DNA of 64,000 nt, taken from positions 547,731 to 611,730 of the forward strand of contig VGMW01000001.1 in NCBI GenBank assembly GCA_016866235.1. Direction: 5' to 3'. A model generated the notes under the pieces. It was not told where the DNA came from, did no database searches, and worked only from the letters and a program-made list of their open reading frames with translations. The position numbers and the translations under genes were made by a program. Origin of the DNA: Bacteroidota bacterium (GTDB lineage Bacteria; Bacteroidota; Bacteroidia; Cytophagales; Cyclobacteriaceae). Positions within the stretch are counted from its first letter, which is position 1; every line of letters begins with the position of its first letter. This document shows positions 54,211 to 63,901 of the stretch, piece after piece.

Positions 54211-55035
54211 ATGTTAAAACCGGTCACAGCCTGTCTCTGCTGTTTCATGATCTGTGTGCAGTTTCACGCCAACAGTCAGGCCGAACTGGTGGTCAAAGCG
54301 CCAGGCAACGAAAGTTTTTCACCTGGGGAGGAGCTCTATTATAAGGCAAGCTTCGGATTTTTTAACGTCGGAAAGTCCGTAACGCGGGTTGACCGTTCCT
54401 ACCACAAACTCAACAATAAAATCTGTTATAAGATTGATGCGTATGGTGAAACCAGTGACTGGATTTCGTGGATTACTAAGGTGGACGATAACTGGGGTGC
54501 GTACCTTGATACAGCTACAGTTTCTACCCAAGTATCCTACCGAAGACTAAGGGAAGGCAGATATCGGCTGGATGAACTAACCCGTTTTGACCATCAACAG
54601 AAAAAAGCAGAGGTTAGTGTAAGAGAGAATCCCGCAGCCGCCTATAAAGTCAAAAAATCATTTTCAATTCCCACAAGAGCTACTGATCTGATCGGTGGAT
54701 TCATCCACCTTCGGTTTATAGATTTTTCAAAAATCAGGCCTGGTGATTCACTTTCCATCGCTGGTTTTTTGGAAGATAAAGCCTATCAACTAAGAATTCT
54801 CTACAAAGGGAAAGCACTGGTGAATACCAAGCTCGGGAATATTCCATGCCACGTACTCATACCAAAAATGCCAGACAACAAGCTTTTCGATGGAGAAAAT
54901 TCAATTACAGTCTGGATTTCCGATGACCTTAACCGTATCCCGGTAAAAATCCAGGCAAAAATGTTTATCGGTTCTACTGGAATTGAATTGGAGGGATTCA
55001 GGCGATTAAAAAATCCTTTGAAAATCCTTCACTAA
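54211..55035 (+). CDS. DUF3108 family secreted protein
   Basis: 274 residues with a signal peptide (about 1-22, ANSQA). SFSPGEELYYKASFGFFNVGKSV and the long beta-rich body (DEMTRFDHQQ-like, FIHLRFIDFSKIRPGDSLSI, GNIPCHVLIPKMP) fit DUF3108, a lipocalin-like periplasmic family. The start lies 12 bp after dapD, so they are probably cotranscribed. It converges on the dehydrogenase with 9 bp between stops. Confidence 0.8.
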   Translation: MLKPVTACLCCFMICVQFHANSQAELVVKAPGNESFSPGEELYYKASFGFFNVGKSVTRVDRSYHKLNNKICYKIDAYGETSDWISWITKVDDNWGAYLDTATVSTQVSYRRLREGRYRLDELTRFDHQQKKAEVSVRENPAAAYKVKKSFSIPTRATDLIGGFIHLRFIDFSKIRPGDSLSIAGFLEDKAYQLRILYKGKALVNTKLGNIPCHVLIPKMPDNKLFDGENSITVWISDDLNRIPVKIQAKMFIGSTGIELEGFRRLKNPLKILH

Positions 55036-55044
55036 TGGGATTCT

Positions 55045-55938
55045 CTACTTTTTAAAAGCAGGGGAGGGTACCAGTTCTTTCGATCCCGACTTGTGCAGAT
55101 AAAATCCTTCCCCTGATTTAACCCCAAGCTTACCCGCCAAAACCATATTCACCAAGAGTGGTGAAGGGGCATAACGCTGGTCGCCCAGCCCGTCCTGCAT
55201 AACCTTAAGAATGGCGTGGCAGACATCCAGTCCTATAAAATCAGCCAATTGAAGTGGCCCCATTGGATGGGACATTCCCAGTTTCATGACTTCATCAATT
55301 TCAATCACGCCTGCAACACCTTCATGAAGGGCGCGAATGGCTTCATTGATCATGGGCATCAAAATACGGTTGGCAACAAAGCCAGGGTAATCTCTTACTG
55401 CTACAGGAATTTTTTGGAGCGATTTTGCACATTCGATGACCAGGTCACAGGTTTCATCGGAGGTGGCATATCCTCTGATCACCTCAACCAATTTCATAAC
55501 CGGCACTGGATTCATAAAGTGCATACCAATAACTTTTTCAGCCCTGCCGGTAACCCCTCCAAGCCTGGTGATGGATATGCTTGAGGTGTTGCTGGCCAGG
55601 ATGGTATGGGTTGGACAAAGCTGATCCAGCTGCCTGAATAAATTAAGTTTGATGTCCGCATTCTCGGAGACAGCTTCTACGACCAGATCTGTATCCTGTA
55701 AATTCTGCCGATTGATTTCGGTGAGGGTTTGAATCCGGCTAAGTGCAGCAGAAGCTTGCTCTTGGGTGATCAGATTTTTTTCTGCTTGTCGTCCAAGATT
55801 TTTTTCAATGGTCGCCAGTCCTTTCTTTAATGCATCGCCGTTGAGGTCAATGAGCTGTACTGTAAATCCATGCAGTGCAAAAACATGGGCAATACCGTTG
55901 CCCATAGTTCCTGAGCCAATTACAGAAACTTTTTTCAT
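55045..55938 (-). CDS. 3-hydroxybutyryl-CoA dehydrogenase
   Basis: Oxidises 3-hydroxyacyl-CoA with NAD(P). 297 residues: the nucleotide motif [17 protein letters not shown] at the start, [31 protein letters not shown] (catalytic His in GMHFMNP), and [12 protein letters not shown] and [12 protein letters not shown] later. Short (HbdA-type) form, without the enoyl-CoA hydratase part. Its ATG overlaps the stop of the upstream small lipoprotein gene by 4 nt. Confidence 0.94.
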   Translation of the reverse strand: MKKVSVIGSGTMGNGIAHVFALHGFTVQLIDLNGDALKKGLATIEKNLGRQAEKNLITQEQASAALSRIQTLTEINRQNLQDTDLVVEAVSENADIKLNLFRQLDQLCPTHTILASNTSSISITRLGGVTGRAEKVIGMHFMNPVPVMKLVEVIRGYATSDETCDLVIECAKSLQKIPVAVRDYPGFVANRILMPMINEAIRALHEGVAGVIEIDEVMKLGMSHPMGPLQLADFIGLDVCHAILKVMQDGLGDQRYAPSPLLVNMVLAGKLGVKSGEGFYLHKSGSKELVPSPAFKK

Positions 55939-56342
55939 GGTTGTGATGTTTTGAGTTCTGATGAATAGATCTCCTTGGCACGCCCCATGGCGTTAAAACG
56001 TATGGTCAAGACTTCAGGAATGGCAAGACTATCGCCGCATCTTTGAGACGGACTTAGGAAATAAAGAAACATCTTTTGGTTTCGCTTGTAAAGCTCAATA
56101 AGATCAGGTTTACCCAGTACGGAAATAATGCCTGACTCAGGTTGTGCCAGCAGCAGAGACTTGTTGTTCGTGATGAGTGGAACCATTTCTATTCTGGTGG
56201 GTTCACACCCATTGCGTCCCTGTTCCCAGCGGGTTGTCTCGAAGCCCGGTACGACGGGTTTGGCGGGATTACAGGCGAAAAGAAAAAATACCAGGGCGAA
56301 GACAGGTAGATTTATCAGTTTGGGGAGAATGGAAAACACCAT
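55935..56342 (-). CDS. Hypothetical lipoprotein
   Basis: 135 residues with a lipoprotein signal ([12 protein letters not shown], Cys about 24). The remainder ([39 protein letters not shown]) resembles small-outer-membrane-protein (SmpA/OmlA-like) segments, with the Gly-x-Pro and a tail of strands, but I do not claim a family. ATG 56342 is preferred to the upstream TTG at 56375. Coupled to the dehydrogenase gene. Confidence 0.6.
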   Translation of the reverse strand: MVFSILPKLINLPVFALVFFLFACNPAKPVVPGFETTRWEQGRNGCEPTRIEMVPLITNNKSLLLAQPESGIISVLGKPDLIELYKRNQKMFLYFLSPSQRCGDSLAIPEVLTIRFNAMGRAKEIYSSELKTSQP

Positions 56343-56385
56343 GGAATGGTCAGGTTGATTTAATTTGCGTCTCAAAATAAACAGG

Positions 56386-56808
56386 ATGTATTCAAAAATC
56401 TTCAGGGTAATCTGGATTATCTCCTTTCTCGCGGTGCTGGTGGTATTCTTTTATGCTTATGCTGCATTACAGGATACGGTGCAATTGGGAATGGGGACCC
56501 TTGCGGTAAGCCGGTCTGGTTTCTTTTACCTGCTATTGTCTCTATTGGCCCTCACCAACGCCTCAGGTGTGGCCTCTGGAAAGTTGCTCTCCGATGATTC
56601 CCTTAAATCCTGGTTCTATGGTTTGTTGGCCTCGATGCATCTTTTCCTGATTGCAGCCATGGTTTTTCTGGCCATCCTCAACAGCAATGAACAATACGAC
56701 TATTCACGGCTGGGACCATTTGTGATCCTGGCCTTCGTCTTATTTGCCGGATGGTTGCTGGCGTTGCCTGTAATGGGGTTATATCGGAGATCGACGGTTA
56801 GGTCTTGA
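56386..56808 (+). CDS. Small membrane protein with four predicted TM segments
   Basis: 140 residues. Hydrophobic segments at roughly 5-27, 45-63, 76-96 and 108-128. No recognised domain. ATG 56386 is preferred to the upstream TTG at 56365. It is divergent from the lipoprotein gene with only 43 bp between. Confidence 0.6.
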   Translation: MYSKIFRVIWIISFLAVLVVFFYAYAALQDTVQLGMGTLAVSRSGFFYLLLSLLALTNASGVASGKLLSDDSLKSWFYGLLASMHLFLIAAMVFLAILNSNEQYDYSRLGPFVILAFVLFAGWLLALPVMGLYRRSTVRS

Positions 56809-56951
56809 GTTTTACACGGCATTCATTAATTATTGAATATCAGTCTCTTAATGGTTTATCCCTTGCGAAAAATTGCGACACTTTGTTGTTGCATTAGTAG
56901 CAAACGGGGAGAAGTTTATTTTTCTTGTTAACGAAAACGGAAAACGACGTC

Positions 56952-58841
56952 ATGGCAAAGGAAACAACAGAATACAACGAGGCAAGCATACGATCATTGG
57001 ATTGGCGGGAGCACATCAGGCTCAGGCCTGGAATGTACATTGGAAAGCTTGGCGACGGCTCCAGTAAGGATGACGGAATTTATGTTCTGGTGAAGGAGGT
57101 AATCGATAACTCGATTGATGAACACATGATGGGTTACGGCAAAACCATTGATGTAAAGATCAATGAGAGCACTGTGGTGGTACGCGATTACGGTCGAGGT
57201 ATACCCTTGGGTAAGGTGGTGGATGTTGTTTCTAAAATCAATACCGGTGCGAAATACGATTCAGGGGCATTTCAAAAATCGGTCGGTCTTAATGGAGTAG
57301 GTACCAAGGCCGTCAACGCCCTTTCCGAGTTTTTTAAGGTCCAGGCGTTTCGAGAGGGTCAGACCAAGTCAGCGGAGTTTAAAAAGGGCAAACTGACCCA
57401 TGATCCCAAGCAGTCCCGTTCAGCAGAGCGCAACGGTACCCTCATTGAATTTGAGCCGGATGCGAGCATGTTCAAAAATTACCGGTTCATTCCTGAATAT
57501 CTGGACGACCTAATGTGGAATTATGCTTTCCTTAATGCTGGTCTGACGATCAACTATAATGGCAGAAAGTTTTATTCTAAAGATGGCTTGTTGGATCTGC
57601 TCAGGCAGAAAACCGATCCTGAAGAAATGCGCTACCCGATCATCCACATTAAGGGCGATGATATTGAGATCGCAATGACGCACGCCAATCAGTATGGGGA
57701 AGAGTATTATTCATTTGTCAACGGTCAAAATACTACCCAGGGTGGAACGCACCTTGCGGCTTTCAGGGAGGGTGTAGTTAAAGGCGTGCGTGAATTTTAT
57801 AAAAAGGATTTCGATGCAGCGGACATCAGGGCAAGTATTGTTGCGGCTGTAGCGGTAAGGGTTCAGGAGCCAGTCTTCGAATCGCAGACCAAAACCAAAC
57901 TTGGTTCTGTGAACATGGCGCCCGACGGACTTAGTGTTCGTTCCTATGTCGGTGATTTTGTGGCCAGAGAACTAGAGATTTACCTAAACACCCACCCTAA
58001 AGAAGCTGAGTCGATGCTAAAGCGCATTCAGCAGTCTGAGCGGGAAAGAAAAGAGATTGCTGGTATCAAGAAGTTGGCCAATGAACGCGCAAAGAAGGCC
58101 AACCTGCACAACCGTAAACTTCGTGACTGTCGTTTTCACCTGGACGAAAACAAAGGTGCGGATGGTCAGGGAACCATGATTTTTATTACTGAGGGTGATT
58201 CGGCGAGTGGATCCATCACCAAATCGCGTGATGTGGAAACGCAGGCTGTTTTCAGTCTGAGAGGTAAACCTCTCAATTGTTTTGGTCTGACCAAAAAAGT
58301 GGTTTATGAAAATGAAGAATTCAATCTACTTCAACATGCCTTGAATATTGAGGATGGATTGGATGGACTTCGTTACAACAAAGTGATCATTGCCACCGAC
58401 GCCGATGTAGACGGCATGCATATTCGTTTGCTGTTGATGACCTTCTTCCTGCAGTTTTTTCCTGAATTGGTAAAAGCCGGACACGTTTATATTCTGGAAA
58501 CACCTCTTTTCAGGGTTAGGAATAAAAAAGAAACGCATTATTGTTACAGCGAAGAAGAGAGACAGGCTGCTGTAAAAAAACTTGGTGGCCGTCCGGAAAT
58601 CACGCGCTTCAAGGGATTGGGTGAAATCTCACCGGAAGAGTTTGCGGGCTTCATCAATGAAAATATCCGGCTCCAGCCTGTTATGATCGGAAAGGAAAGC
58701 CATCTGATTAAACTCTTGGAATACTACATGGGTAAAAATACACCCGACCGGCAGGATTTTATTATCGACAACCTTCGGATCGAGTTGGATAGACCTGATG
58801 ATTTGCAGGAAGTAAAAATTGCTGAAGCTCAGGAGGAATAA
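56952..58841 (+). CDS. parE: DNA topoisomerase IV subunit B
   Basis: ATPase subunit that powers decatenation. 629 residues: GHKL ATPase with [23 protein letters not shown] and GRGIPLGK; the QTKTKLGS transducer block; and the Toprim domain with EGDSASG (about 413) and [11 protein letters not shown] (about 481). The [13 protein letters not shown] opening and ATG 56952 are supported by alignment to GyrB/ParE starts. It is followed by parC after 12 bp, so it is called ParE rather than GyrB. No promoter consensus match was found in the 143 bp upstream. Confidence 0.92.
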   Translation: MAKETTEYNEASIRSLDWREHIRLRPGMYIGKLGDGSSKDDGIYVLVKEVIDNSIDEHMMGYGKTIDVKINESTVVVRDYGRGIPLGKVVDVVSKINTGAKYDSGAFQKSVGLNGVGTKAVNALSEFFKVQAFREGQTKSAEFKKGKLTHDPKQSRSAERNGTLIEFEPDASMFKNYRFIPEYLDDLMWNYAFLNAGLTINYNGRKFYSKDGLLDLLRQKTDPEEMRYPIIHIKGDDIEIAMTHANQYGEEYYSFVNGQNTTQGGTHLAAFREGVVKGVREFYKKDFDAADIRASIVAAVAVRVQEPVFESQTKTKLGSVNMAPDGLSVRSYVGDFVARELEIYLNTHPKEAESMLKRIQQSERERKEIAGIKKLANERAKKANLHNRKLRDCRFHLDENKGADGQGTMIFITEGDSASGSITKSRDVETQAVFSLRGKPLNCFGLTKKVVYENEEFNLLQHALNIEDGLDGLRYNKVIIATDADVDGMHIRLLLMTFFLQFFPELVKAGHVYILETPLFRVRNKKETHYCYSEEERQAAVKKLGGRPEITRFKGLGEISPEEFAGFINENIRLQPVMIGKESHLIKLLEYYMGKNTPDRQDFIIDNLRIELDRPDDLQEVKIAEAQEE

Positions 58842-58853
58842 ATACGTGTTGAC

Positions 58854-61649
58854 ATGACGAAGAAAACAAAAAATAAACCGGAACCTGCGAGAGAAAAAGT
58901 CCATTTTATTCAGGTCGACGGCCTCTATAAGGATTGGTTCCTGGACTATGCTTCCTACGTGATTTTGGAGCGGGCTGTTCCCCGCGTGGAGGATGGATTT
59001 AAGCCGGTTCAGCGAAGAATCATGCATGCATTGCGTGAGATGGATGACGGAAGATTTAACAAGGTTGCCAATGTAATTGGCAGCACCATGCAGTATCACC
59101 CACATGGAGATGCTGCCATTGGTGAGGCGATTGTGAATCTGGGCCAGAAAGATCTCCTGTTCGACATTCAGGGAAACTGGGGAGACATCCGCACCGGCGA
59201 TAGTGCTGCTGCGCCGAGGTATATCGAGGTTCGACTCTCAAAGTTTGCCCAGGAAGTGGTTTTTAATCCACAAACAACCGAGTGGCAACTGTCTTACGAT
59301 GGAAGGAAAAAGGAGCCAGTTACGCTTCCGGTTAAATTTCCCATGGTTCTTGCGCAGGGCGTTGAAGGAATTGCAGTAGGTCTATCTACTAAAATTCTTC
59401 CGCACAATTTCTGTGAGATCATCAAAGCCTCCATTGAGGTGCTGAAGGGAAAAAATCCTAAAATCTACCCCGATTTTCCAACCGGTGGAATAGCGGATTT
59501 TTCTGAATATGATCAGGGTTACCGCGGCGGAAAAATTAAGGTAAGAGCAAAAATTGAAATCCAGGATAAAAAGACCCTGGTGATCCGTGAAATTCCTTTT
59601 GGAACCACCACGGCTTCTCTCATGGAGTCGGTGGTTAAGGCTAGCGAGAAGGGAAAAATCAAAATCAAACAGGTTGTAGACAATACTGCAAAGGACCTGG
59701 AGATAGTCATTCATTTACAACCGGGTCAGTCGCCGGAAATAGCACTTGATGCCCTTTATGCTTTCACCGATTGTGAAATTTCTATTTCCCCCAATGCCTG
59801 TGTCATTATTGAGGATAAGCCTGCATTTTTAAAAGTAAACGAGATCCTCAAGGCTTCAACGGAACAAACAGTTGCTTTGCTGAAGCAGGAATTGGAAATC
59901 CGTCGGGAGGAGTTAATGGAGAAAATTCTATTTTCCTCGCTTGAGAAAATCTTTATTGAAAACAGAATCTATCGTGACATCGAAGAATGTGAAAGTTGGG
60001 AGGAAGTAATCACAACCATCGATAAAGGCCTTAAGCCACATAAGAAAAAGTTTTATCGCGAAATCACCCGCGACGACATCATCCGGCTTACAGAGATTAA
60101 AATAAAGCGCATTTCTCGCTACGATGCATTTAAGGCGGATGAGCTGCTTCGTGATCTGGAGAAGGAACTAAAGCAGGTCCAGCACAACCTCAAAAATCTT
60201 ACCGAATATGCCATTGCTTATTTCCAGGGACTACTCGATAGGTACGGTAAAGGGCGCGAAAGAAAAACGGAAATCAAAACTTTCCAGTCGGTTACCGCGG
60301 TTGAAGTGATTGCGAACAACCAGAAGCTTTATGTAAATCGTGCCGATGGATTTGTGGGTTGGGGACTCAAGCGCGATGAATACATCTGCGATTGTTCTGA
60401 ACTTGATGACATCATTGCCATACGACGCGATGGTATGGCGCTGGTAAGCCGTATTTCTGAAAAAACCTTTATGGGTAAGGACATCTTGTATGCCGGAGTA
60501 TGGAAAAAAGGCGATGACCGCATGGTCTTCAACCTGATTTATACCGATGGAAAGTCAGGTAAGGCTTTTGCAAAACGGTTTGCAATGCCGGCGGTGATCC
60601 GGGACAAGGAATATGTGCTGCATCAGGGAAATCCAAACAGCAGGGTGGCGTACCTAAGCGCCAATCCTAACGGTGAGGCTGAGGTGGTGGAGGTAAAACT
60701 CAACCCGAGCAGTACTGCCCGAAAAAAGGTTTTCGAGTTTGATTTTTCTGAATTGGACATTAAAGGCCGAGGGGCCCGAGGCAACACCATCACCAAATAC
60801 CCTGTTCGTAAGGTTGATTTCCTTGAATCAAAAGGCACTACGCTAAGTGGTTTGCAGCTGTGGTTCGATGAAGTTTCCGGACGTTTGAACCGCGATCAGC
60901 GAGGAAAAAGTATAGGGAAATTTCAGGACAACGATCAAATCCTTGCCATCACCAAAAGTGGTAACTATAAAATCACGGGTTATGATCTCAACACAAGATT
61001 TGAACCCGACGGCAAAACACTTTTGATTGAGAAATTCAACATCAAGAAAGTTATTTCAGCAGTCTATTGGGACGGTGAATCTAAACAACACTTTGTCAAG
61101 CGTTTTAAACTCGAAACCACCACACCCGATAAGGAATTCAACTTTATTTCTGAATCGGTCGGCTCCAGGCTGGAATTTGTTTCAACGGAAGAGGATCCTG
61201 AAGTGCAGGTAGATGTGCTGAAGGGAAAGGGTAAGGAAAAAGAAACACTTGAGTTGGTGCTTTCTGATCTTATCGATGTCAAAGGTTGGAAGGCTATGGG
61301 CAATCGGCTTACCAACCATAAGTCTGTCGCTATTCGTTCAGCAAATGAACCCTCCGATGGTAATGACCAGGCTGAAGATGAAAAAGATGATGAGGTGACG
61401 GAAACGTCATCAAAAAAAAAAGAACAGCCGGAAGCCGGCCAGGCAAACCTCTTCGAAAACAAGCCGGAGGGGGAAAAAGCCAGCCGTCAAAAGTCAAAGC
61501 AGGATCAGGTCCAGGGAAACCTCTTCGGGGAAACACCCAAAAAGGAAAAGGAAAAAGTAAAGCGAAATCCACCGGCAAAAAAAGACGATAAGGATAAAGA
61601 TGGAGGTAAAATTTTTACGGTTGGCGACACCATAAACCTGGACTTTTAA
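58854..61649 (+). CDS. parC: DNA topoisomerase IV subunit A, with low-complexity tail
   Basis: DNA cleavage subunit. 931 residues: winged-helix core with PRVEDGFKPVQRRIMHALREM, YHPHGDAAIGEAIVNLGQ and the catalytic Tyr in APRYIEVRLS (about Y123); C-terminal beta-pinwheel-type repeats. Residues from about 830 are a tail rich in Lys, Glu, Asp and Pro that contains QANLF (863-867) and QGNLF (887-891), and the protein ends in TINLDF. Compared with usual ParC of about 750-900 residues, the tail is long. A run of ten A at about 61411-61421 lies within the tail coding. Confidence 0.94.
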   Translation: MTKKTKNKPEPAREKVHFIQVDGLYKDWFLDYASYVILERAVPRVEDGFKPVQRRIMHALREMDDGRFNKVANVIGSTMQYHPHGDAAIGEAIVNLGQKDLLFDIQGNWGDIRTGDSAAAPRYIEVRLSKFAQEVVFNPQTTEWQLSYDGRKKEPVTLPVKFPMVLAQGVEGIAVGLSTKILPHNFCEIIKASIEVLKGKNPKIYPDFPTGGIADFSEYDQGYRGGKIKVRAKIEIQDKKTLVIREIPFGTTTASLMESVVKASEKGKIKIKQVVDNTAKDLEIVIHLQPGQSPEIALDALYAFTDCEISISPNACVIIEDKPAFLKVNEILKASTEQTVALLKQELEIRREELMEKILFSSLEKIFIENRIYRDIEECESWEEVITTIDKGLKPHKKKFYREITRDDIIRLTEIKIKRISRYDAFKADELLRDLEKELKQVQHNLKNLTEYAIAYFQGLLDRYGKGRERKTEIKTFQSVTAVEVIANNQKLYVNRADGFVGWGLKRDEYICDCSELDDIIAIRRDGMALVSRISEKTFMGKDILYAGVWKKGDDRMVFNLIYTDGKSGKAFAKRFAMPAVIRDKEYVLHQGNPNSRVAYLSANPNGEAEVVEVKLNPSSTARKKVFEFDFSELDIKGRGARGNTITKYPVRKVDFLESKGTTLSGLQLWFDEVSGRLNRDQRGKSIGKFQDNDQILAITKSGNYKITGYDLNTRFEPDGKTLLIEKFNIKKVISAVYWDGESKQHFVKRFKLETTTPDKEFNFISESVGSRLEFVSTEEDPEVQVDVLKGKGKEKETLELVLSDLIDVKGWKAMGNRLTNHKSVAIRSANEPSDGNDQAEDEKDDEVTETSSKKKEQPEAGQANLFENKPEGEKASRQKSKQDQVQGNLFGETPKKEKEKVKRNPPAKKDDKDKDGGKIFTVGDTINLDF

Positions 61650-61674
61650 TTTGGCATCTTTGTAAAAATTCCTA

Positions 61675-62595
61675 ATGATGTTTGACCGCGAAAATCTTTG
61701 GGGAATCGATTTGGGAGGGACCAAAGTAGAAGGTGTGATCCTGAGGTCTGCCAGTGATCCGACGGTTCTTTTTCGCGACCGACTGCCAACCGGTGCTGAT
61801 CAAGGGTACGACCACATCGTAAATCAAATTGGGTTGTTGGTGGAAAAAATGCGGCAAACCTCTGCTTCCAACACGCACCATATCGGTTTTGCCACGCCGG
61901 GCATTCGTGATCCGAAAACCGGCACGATGAAAAATTGCAACTCTACCGCATTGAATGGCAGATTTCTAAAAGAGGACCTTGCTGAACGGTTAGGTGTATC
62001 GGTTACACTAGCCAATGATGCCAACTGTTTTGCGCTGGCGGAAACGCGAATGGGTGTGGTCCGTGACTTGTATCCAAACGCACGAGTGGTATTTGGGGTG
62101 ATCATGGGAACAGGTGTTGGCGGAGGTGTTGTGGTGGATGGAAAAGTCATTAACGGGCTTCATGGAATCGGTGGGGAATGGGGACACAATTACCTTGAAG
62201 AGCATGGAGACGAATGCTATTGTGGTAAAAGAGGTTGTGTGGAGCGTATTCTGAGTGGTCCGGCACTCCAGAAATATTATAAAAGTCTATCCGGAAATTC
62301 GCTGACGATGAAGGAAATAGCTGAGGCTGCAGCATCAGGAGATGATCCCTATGCTGTCCAAACCATTCAGCGGTTAACCGATTTGTTTGGGAAGGCCATT
62401 AGCGTGGTCATCAATATTCTTGACCCTGATGTAATTGTTATTGGTGGAGGTGTAGGACGGACTGAGGCCCTTTATACGAAGGGCAGAGAAGCCATCCAGA
62501 AATATATTTTTAACAATTCGGTCGAGACACCAATTGTGAAGCCACTGCTGGGTGATAGTGCCGGCGTCTTTGGTGCGGCATATCTCGGCCGCTAA
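61675..62595 (+). CDS. ROK-family sugar kinase (glucokinase-like)
   Basis: Phosphorylates glucose or a related hexose. 306 residues: phosphate loop LWGIDLGGTKVEGVIL at the start, GFATPGIRDPKTG, ANDANCFALAE, GVIMGTGVGGGVVVDG, the zinc motif CYCGKRGCVE and the GGGV late segment. No N-terminal winged helix, so it is a kinase rather than a ROK repressor. The gene starts 25 bp after parC and may share its transcript. Confidence 0.9.
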   Translation: MMFDRENLWGIDLGGTKVEGVILRSASDPTVLFRDRLPTGADQGYDHIVNQIGLLVEKMRQTSASNTHHIGFATPGIRDPKTGTMKNCNSTALNGRFLKEDLAERLGVSVTLANDANCFALAETRMGVVRDLYPNARVVFGVIMGTGVGGGVVVDGKVINGLHGIGGEWGHNYLEEHGDECYCGKRGCVERILSGPALQKYYKSLSGNSLTMKEIAEAAASGDDPYAVQTIQRLTDLFGKAISVVINILDPDVIVIGGGVGRTEALYTKGREAIQKYIFNNSVETPIVKPLLGDSAGVFGAAYLGR

Positions 62596-62607
62596 TCGAC
62601 AATCTGG

Positions 62608-62940
62608 TTATTTGGTTGTATCACCCTGCTGATTAGCAGGTGCAGGGAATGAAGGCTGAGCAGCGGGCTGCTGAGTCTTAACCCTATCAAGGATATCGTC
62701 AGATGCGTTGCCGGAAGGGGAGACCAGGTTGGTTCCAAGGGCCACCAAGATGATAACCACAATGAATCCCCAGGTCAGGCGCTCTAGTAGATCACCTGTC
62801 TTTTTCACGCCCATGATGTTGCTGGCGCCGGAGCCGCCGAACTGGCTGCTCAAACCACCACCCTTCGAGTTTTGGGCCAAAATGACGAAAACAAGCAGGA
62901 CAGAGGCAAAAATTCCAAGACCTATCAGCAATCCGTACAT
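62608..62940 (-). CDS. secG: Preprotein translocase subunit SecG
   Basis: 110 residues with two membrane segments (about 2-22 and 50-72) flanking the conserved QNSKGGGLSSQFGGSGASN loop. Its C-terminal extension (QPAAQPSFPAPANQQ) is Pro/Gln rich and of unknown role. It follows the TPR-like gene by 7 bp and converges on the ROK gene with 12 bp between stops. Confidence 0.95.
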   Translation of the reverse strand: MYGLLIGLGIFASVLLVFVILAQNSKGGGLSSQFGGSGASNIMGVKKTGDLLERLTWGFIVVIILVALGTNLVSPSGNASDDILDRVKTQQPAAQPSFPAPANQQGDTTK

Positions 62941-62947
62941 ATAACTA

Positions 62948-63868
62948 TTAACTTAATTTCTCAATTCGAGCCGCAAATAAAGCCTTTTTCTGCGGAAACT
63001 TCCAAATGAGCTTTTTCAGGACTTCGACGGCTTTTTCCTTTTTGCCCTGACGCTCCAGAATGTCAACCAGTGTTTCAGAGATTACGTTCTCGCTATAACC
63101 TCCTGCAGGCTCCGTAAAATCCGATTTAATCGGAGCATTTGCCGGTTTAATGACGGTTAATTTGGCTTTGATAAACTTATCGATGATTTCCAGTTGCTCG
63201 CTTTGCTTCTGGCTATCTGGTTTAATTTTCTTTCTGGAGGTTTTGATCTCCTGAATGACCTGCTCACCTATCGCTTCCTCTGAAAAAATCCTTGGTTGCT
63301 TTTTTGAGACTTTTTCTACCTCCTTAACTTTTTCAGGTTCAGATAAATTTTGAGTCAGCTCACGAAACCTTTCCTTCCGTTGTTTTAATTCTCCTAGATC
63401 CTTCATCACCTGATCGGCAGGAGCGGATGTGTCTGAAGGTGATTGACTTTCGGTGGCTGTAACCTTTTTTACTGCATCCGTTACAATTGCTTTTTCCTGA
63501 ACAGCTGTCACTTGGTTTACGTCGACCACCGTGGCGTTAGGCTGAGCCACATGCCCGGCTTCAATTGCGTTGGTTGGTTTTATGGTCTCGGATCCGGTAT
63601 TTATTACCGATGTGCTTTCCATCCACCGCTTGAGCAACGCTCTATCCTGACAGTAAACAGCTGCAGTTTGGAGTGCTATCGTGCTTTGTGTCGAGCCTGA
63701 ATTTTTTAATGCCTTTGCTTTTAAAATTCTAGCCGATTGACAATACGGCGCTGCAACCAAAACTGTATTCAGTAAGGCTAGTTCTTTTTCCGAAAGATTC
63801 GGAAATCGGGAAATCATCGAAGCAAATTCCCTTTGGTTCACAGCGCTATTCAATTTTTTAGAGTCCAA
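62948..63868 (-). CDS. TPR-like protein between lptE and secG
   Basis: 306 residues. No signal peptide. A helical N-terminus (LSEKELALLNTVL, PYCQSARILKAKAL) leads into a long low-complexity Lys/Val/Ser middle, and the C-terminus has one or two TPR-like helix pairs (SETLVDILERQGKKEKAVEVLKKLIWKFPQK, then a short helix). I recall a similar gene in other Cytophagales in this place, but its function is not known to me. It sits 33 bp after the lptE stop. Confidence 0.65.
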   Translation of the reverse strand: MDSKKLNSAVNQREFASMISRFPNLSEKELALLNTVLVAAPYCQSARILKAKALKNSGSTQSTIALQTAAVYCQDRALLKRWMESTSVINTGSETIKPTNAIEAGHVAQPNATVVDVNQVTAVQEKAIVTDAVKKVTATESQSPSDTSAPADQVMKDLGELKQRKERFRELTQNLSEPEKVKEVEKVSKKQPRIFSEEAIGEQVIQEIKTSRKKIKPDSQKQSEQLEIIDKFIKAKLTVIKPANAPIKSDFTEPAGGYSENVISETLVDILERQGKKEKAVEVLKKLIWKFPQKKALFAARIEKLS

Positions 63869-63901
63869 AACTATTTAAAAGGTCAATGGGTGCCAAAATC
63901 C

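Noticed and set aside
56952..61649. gyrB-gyrA pair rather than parE-parC
   Set aside because: The B subunit is short without the GyrB insert, and the A subunit's C-terminal region and tail fit ParC; gyrA and gyrB are often unlinked in this phylum. A search for the Gyr box in the C-terminal domain would settle it.
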